NCBI RefSeq assembly: GCF_023072675.1
Contig: NZ_JALLGL010000023.1
Location: 1-38,933 of the forward strand
Direction: 5' to 3'
Length of the DNA stretch: 38,933 nucleotides
From: Streptomyces sp. XM83C
GTDB taxonomy: Bacteria; Actinomycetota; Actinomycetes; Streptomycetales; Streptomycetaceae
Every line of letters starts with the position of its first letter. Position 1 is the first letter of the stretch. Position numbers and translations under genes: made by a program. Below the pieces are notes generated by a model that had not been told where the DNA came from, searched no databases, and saw only the letters and a list, made by a program, of their open reading frames with translations. Positions 35,351 through 38,933 of the stretch are shown here, in pieces.

Positions 35351-37006
35351 TCATCCCTGGGTCTTCTGGATAGCTTCGCGAAGCACCTGGCGGTCGTCGA
35401 AGGGACGGACCACCCCGGCGATGTCCTGGCCCTGCTCATGGCCCTTGCCCGCGACGAGCACGGTGTCCCCGGGGTGGGCGCGGGCGACCGCGGCGGCGAT
35501 CGCGGCGGCCCGGTCCTCGTAGAGGACGACCTCGCCGCGCTCGTGCGCGGGGACGGAGGCCGCGCCCTGGAGCATCGTGGCGAGGATCGCGAGCGGGTCC
35601 TCGGAGCGGGGGTTGTCGGAGGTCAGTACGGCGGTGTCGGCGAGCCGTGCCGCCGCGGCGCCCATCGGGGCACGCTTGGTGGTGTCCCGGTCGCCGCCGC
35701 AGCCGAGGACGACGTGCAGCCGGCCCTTGGTGACCTTGCGCAGGGCCTTCAGCACCGATTCGACGGCGTCGGTCTTGTGGGCGTAGTCGACGACCGCGAG
35801 ATACGGCTGTCCCGCGTCCACGCGTTCCAGCCGCCCCGGCACGCCGGGTACGGCGGCGACACCGTCGGCGGCGGCCTGCGGGTCGAGGCCGGCCGCGGCG
35901 AGGGCGACGATCGCGGCGAGGGTGTTCGCCACGTTGAACGGTCCGGGCAGCGGGGACCTGGCCCGTACCCGGATCCCGTCGGGACCGGCGACGGTGAACG
36001 TGGAGTCCATCGGGCCGACCTCGACGTCCTGGGCGCGCCAGTCGGCGTCGGGGTGGCCCTCGGCGGAGTAGGTGACGACCGGGACGGTCGCCTCGCGGGC
36101 GAGCCGACGGCCGTACTCGTCGTCGAGGTTGATCACACCGCGTTCGCTGCGCGCCGGGGTGAACAGCTGTGCCTTGGCCCGGAAGTAGTCCTCCATGTCG
36201 GAGTGGAACTCCATGTGTTCCGGGCTGAGGTTGGTGAAGACGGCGATGTCGAAGACGCAGCCGTCGACACGGCCGAGGACCAGCGCGTGGCTGGAGACCT
36301 CCATGGCGACCGCCTCGGTGCCGCGTTCGCGCATGACGGCGAAGAGGGCCTGGAGGTCGGTGGCCTCGGGGGTGGTGCGCTCGGACTTGATGCGTTCGTC
36401 GCCGATGCGCATCTCGACCGTGCCGATCAGGCCGGTGGTCCGGGCGGTGCGCAGGCCGCCTTCGACCAGGTAGGCGGTGGTGGTCTTGCCGGAGGTGCCG
36501 GTGATGCCGATCTGCAGCAGGTCGCGGCCGGGGTGGCCGTACACGGTCGCGGCCAGCTCGCCCATCTTTCCGCGCGGGTCGTCCACGACCAGGACCGGCA
36601 GTCCGGTGGCGGCGGCGCGTTCGGCGCCGGCCGGATCGGTGAGCACGGCGGTCGCGCCGAGGCCCGCGGCCTGGGTGACGAAGTCGGCGCCGTGGGCGCG
36701 GGCGCCCGGCAGCGCGGCGTACAGGTCGCCGGGGCGGACGGCACGCGAGTCGTGGGTGATGCCCGTGATCTCGGCGGTGCTCTGCGGCGCGGTGACACCC
36801 AGCTGGTCGGCCAGTTCCGCCAGGGGTGTGGCGGAGACCTGAACCGGCCGGGGCGGTCCCGGATATGTCACGGGTTGGCCCTTCTGGGTGGTTTGGGACT
36901 GATCAGCGTGTGGCACGGCGGTGAGCGTACCGGGCGTACCCGCCTGCGGGCGAAGCGAGGGGCCGGGGGTGCCCTGGTTCCCGGGCTCGGGGGTGATCAT
37001 GGTCAC
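35351..37006 (-). CDS. murE: UDP-MurNAc-L-Ala-D-Glu--diaminopimelate ligase MurE
   Basis: MurE adds the third stem amino acid. The P-loop GITGTSGKTTTAY and the substrate motif TSDNPRSEDP are clear; DNPR is the diaminopimelate-specific version, and in Streptomyces the residue is LL-diaminopimelate. An N-terminal extension of about 55 residues rich in Pro/Gln/Thr precedes the conserved domain (ATPLAELADQLGV) and looks disordered. The GTG at 37006 has AGGAA at close spacing, and an ATG two codons later (37000) is an equally good start. The gene follows ftsI by 63 bp. Confidence 0.95.
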   Translation of the reverse strand: MTMITPEPGNQGTPGPSLRPQAGTPGTLTAVPHADQSQTTQKGQPVTYPGPPRPVQVSATPLAELADQLGVTAPQSTAEITGITHDSRAVRPGDLYAALPGARAHGADFVTQAAGLGATAVLTDPAGAERAAATGLPVLVVDDPRGKMGELAATVYGHPGRDLLQIGITGTSGKTTTAYLVEGGLRTARTTGLIGTVEMRIGDERIKSERTTPEATDLQALFAVMRERGTEAVAMEVSSHALVLGRVDGCVFDIAVFTNLSPEHMEFHSDMEDYFRAKAQLFTPARSERGVINLDDEYGRRLAREATVPVVTYSAEGHPDADWRAQDVEVGPMDSTFTVAGPDGIRVRARSPLPGPFNVANTLAAIVALAAAGLDPQAAADGVAAVPGVPGRLERVDAGQPYLAVVDYAHKTDAVESVLKALRKVTKGRLHVVLGCGGDRDTTKRAPMGAAAARLADTAVLTSDNPRSEDPLAILATMLQGAASVPAHERGEVVLYEDRAAAIAAAVARAHPGDTVLVAGKGHEQGQDIAGVVRPFDDRQVLREAIQKTQG

Positions 37007-37069
37007 GGTGTTCCTGGCTGGTCGCGCTGATCAGGGCTTGTTCGGGTCGGAGGGACGGGAGCGGCCCGG

Positions 37070-38933
37070 TCAGGGCCGGTAGGTGACGGGAAGGTTCGCC
37101 GGCTTGGCCCCGGTCGGCGGGACCTGCAGCGTCTTCAGGGCGAACTCCATCACCTGCTTGTACACAGGTCCACAGATCTGGCCGCCGAAGTAGCTGCCGG
37201 AGGTGGCGTTCTGGATGGCGCAGTACACGGTGACGCGAGGCTGGTCCGCGGGCGCGAATCCGGCGAACGACGAGGTGTATCCGTGGTATTTGCCGGTGGC
37301 CGGATCCACACGGTTGGCCGTACCGGTCTTGCCCGCGACGCGGTAGCCGGGGATGCGCGCCTTGTTGCCGGTGCCCTCCTCGTCGTCCACGACCGACTCC
37401 AGCATCTGGGCGAGCGTCTTCGCGGTCTTCTCGCTGACCACCCGCGTCTTCGCGGGCTCGGGCGCCGGGGTGAACCGGCCGTCGGGGCCTCTCGTGCCGC
37501 GCACCAGGGTCGGTTCGACGCGTACGCCGCCGTTGGCGATGGTCGAGTACACGGACGCCGCCTGCATGGCGTTGACGGACACGCCCTGGCCGAAAGGAAT
37601 CGTGTACTGCTGCGAGGTCGACCACTTGTCCGGGGCGGCGAGGATGCCGGGCGTCTCGCCGGGGAAGCCGAGCCCGGTGTAGCTGCCGATGCCGAACTTC
37701 CGCAGATACGAGTACAGGACCTTGTTGGCCTCCGCCTGCGTCTTGCCGAGCTGGCCGGTGGCGAGGATGGTGCCGATGTTGGAGGACTTGGCGAGGACCC
37801 CGTTGAGCGTGAGGTACCAGGTGGGGTGGTCGATGTCGTCCTGGAAGAGCCGGTCGCCGCGGTGCAGCCGGTTGGGCACGACGACATGGGTGAGCGCGGT
37901 CGCCACGTTCTCCTCCAGTACGGCGGCCATCGACATCACCTTCGCCGTGGAGCCGGGCTCGTACGCGTCCTGGAGGGCCGCGTTGCCCAGCGCCGAGGGG
38001 TCGGCGTGGGCGAGATCGTTGGGGTCGAACCCGGGCGAGCCCGCCATGGCGAGGATCTCGCCGGTGCGGGTGTCCTGGACGATGACATAGCCGCGGTCCG
38101 CCTTGGACTTCCTCACCTGCTCGGTGATGGCGTTCTGCGCCGCCCACTGGATGTCGCGGTCGATGGTCAGTTCGACGTCGCTGCCGGGCACGGCGGGGGT
38201 CTCGGTGGAGCCCGCGGTGGGCACCTGACGGCCGCCGGACTGGGCGTAGCGGATCTTGCCGTCCTTGCCCGCCAGGGTCTTCTCCAGCTGCTGCTCGATG
38301 CCGCCGCCGCCCACGCCCTCGGCGTTGACCCAGCCCAGTATCCCGGCGGCGAGGTCGCCGTTGGGGTAGACCCGCTTGCTGCTGGGGTCGGCGAAGACTC
38401 CGGCGAGGACGTTGACGGTGCCGCGGTCCTTCTCCGCCTTGGTGGCGAGGGCGAGCTTGAGATCCTTGATCTGCGTCCACACCTGCGGGGTGCGCTTGAG
38501 CGCGAGCCGTACGTAGCGCAGCTTGGGGTCCTTGGGCCTGAGCTTGGCGACGATGTCGTCCTGGTCCTGGCCGAGGATGGGCGCGAGCAGCGCGGCGGCC
38601 TGCTCCGGGCCGTCGTCGATCTTCAGCTGCTTGCGGGTGAACATCGTCGGGTCGGCCGTGATGTCGTAGGCGTCCACGCTGGTCGCGAGGGCGACGCCGT
38701 TGCGGTCGGTGATGCCGCCGCGTTCGGCGGCCAGGGTGTGCACCACGTACCGGTTCTGCTCGGCCTTGGCGGCGTAGGTGCTGGCGTCGACGGCCTGCAC
38801 CTGGAGCAGGCGGACCACGAAGGCGACCATGACCATGGCGAGGGCGAGGCCGATCAGGCGCAGCCGGGGGCGTGGGCTGCCGAGCCGCAGCGGGCGTGCG
38901 GGGGTGCCGGAGGGCCGGCGTGGTGCGGGGCGG
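37070..38933 (-). CDS. ftsI: Penicillin-binding protein FtsI (class B transpeptidase), 5' end off the window
   Basis: The frame is open from the stop at 37070 to the right edge; the ATG at 38836 lies inside the membrane segment (RLRLIGLALAMVMVAFVVRL), so the true start is off the window. A Pro/Arg-rich N-terminal stretch precedes the segment. The PBP dimerisation domain includes RGGITDRNGVALA. The transpeptidase domain has STAK (catalytic Ser coded at 37949-37951), SSN (about 37778-37786) and KTGT (Lys coded at 37328-37330). It cross-links septal peptidoglycan together with FtsW and is a beta-lactam target. It heads the visible part of the dcw operon. Confidence 0.96.
   Translation of the reverse strand, partial: RPAPRRPSGTPARPLRLGSPRPRLRLIGLALAMVMVAFVVRLLQVQAVDASTYAAKAEQNRYVVHTLAAERGGITDRNGVALATSVDAYDITADPTMFTRKQLKIDDGPEQAAALLAPILGQDQDDIVAKLRPKDPKLRYVRLALKRTPQVWTQIKDLKLALATKAEKDRGTVNVLAGVFADPSSKRVYPNGDLAAGILGWVNAEGVGGGGIEQQLEKTLAGKDGKIRYAQSGGRQVPTAGSTETPAVPGSDVELTIDRDIQWAAQNAITEQVRKSKADRGYVIVQDTRTGEILAMAGSPGFDPNDLAHADPSALGNAALQDAYEPGSTAKVMSMAAVLEENVATALTHVVVPNRLHRGDRLFQDDIDHPTWYLTLNGVLAKSSNIGTILATGQLGKTQAEANKVLYSYLRKFGIGSYTGLGFPGETPGILAAPDKWSTSQQYTIPFGQGVSVNAMQAASVYSTIANGGVRVEPTLVRGTRGPDGRFTPAPEPAKTRVVSEKTAKTLAQMLESVVDDEEGTGNKARIPGYRVAGKTGTANRVDPATGKYHGYTSSFAGFAPADQPRVTVYCAIQNATSGSYFGGQICGPVYKQVMEFALKTLQVPPTGAKPANLPVTYRP

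Overview
The window is chromosomal DNA of very high GC content from an actinomycete, almost certainly a Streptomyces. The reasons are the strong G/C bias at third codon positions, frequent GTG starts, a type-2 isoleucyl-tRNA synthetase preceded by a translational T-box, a DivIVA with a long Pro/Gln/Met/Gly linker, and a gene order (dnaE ... phoD ... rluD-lspA-traR/dksA-ileS-divIVA-ylmG-sepF-ylmE-ylmD-ftsZ-ftsQ-murG-ftsW-murD-mraY-murF-murE-ftsI) that I recognise as the conserved dnaE to dcw (division and cell wall) stretch of Streptomyces chromosomes. I see no transposase, integrase, CRISPR array, rRNA or tRNA gene.

Left part (1-9.7 kb): a NYN-domain ribonuclease-like protein cut by the left edge, a 55-residue hydrophilic protein, the replicative polymerase subunit DnaE, a DUF2252 kinase-fold protein, a small membrane protein, a membrane-anchored DsbA-like thioredoxin and a Tat-exported PhoD-type phosphatase.

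Middle (9.7-19.1 kb) is the more variable stretch: a secreted M43 metalloprotease, a dienelactone-hydrolase-like enzyme divergent from a MscS channel, an SDR oxidoreductase, a CPA1 Na+/H+ antiporter, a GNAT acetyltransferase translationally coupled to an RluD-type pseudouridine synthase, signal peptidase II, and a TraR/DksA zinc-finger protein carrying a long histone-H1-like Lys/Ala repeat tail.

Right part (19.1-38.9 kb): ileS under a T-box riboswitch, transcribed toward divIVA and separated from it by two hairpin terminators flanking a 13-bp tandem repeat. From there to the right edge every gene lies on the minus strand, with short gaps or overlaps: ftsI (5' end off the window), murE, murF, mraY, murD, ftsW, murG, ftsQ, then a 289-bp regulatory gap, ftsZ, ylmD, ylmE, sepF, ylmG, divIVA. 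These genes make lipid II (MurE/F/D, MraY, MurG), polymerise it at the septum (FtsW/FtsI), build the Z-ring (FtsZ, SepF, FtsQ) and direct polar growth (DivIVA).

Most of the window is well-known core biology. The observations most worth following are the H1-like/DksA fusion, the swapped GxHH signature in IleS together with its T-box switch, the 13-bp tandem repeat between ileS and divIVA, and clusters of inverted repeats upstream of phoD, the M43 protease and ftsZ.
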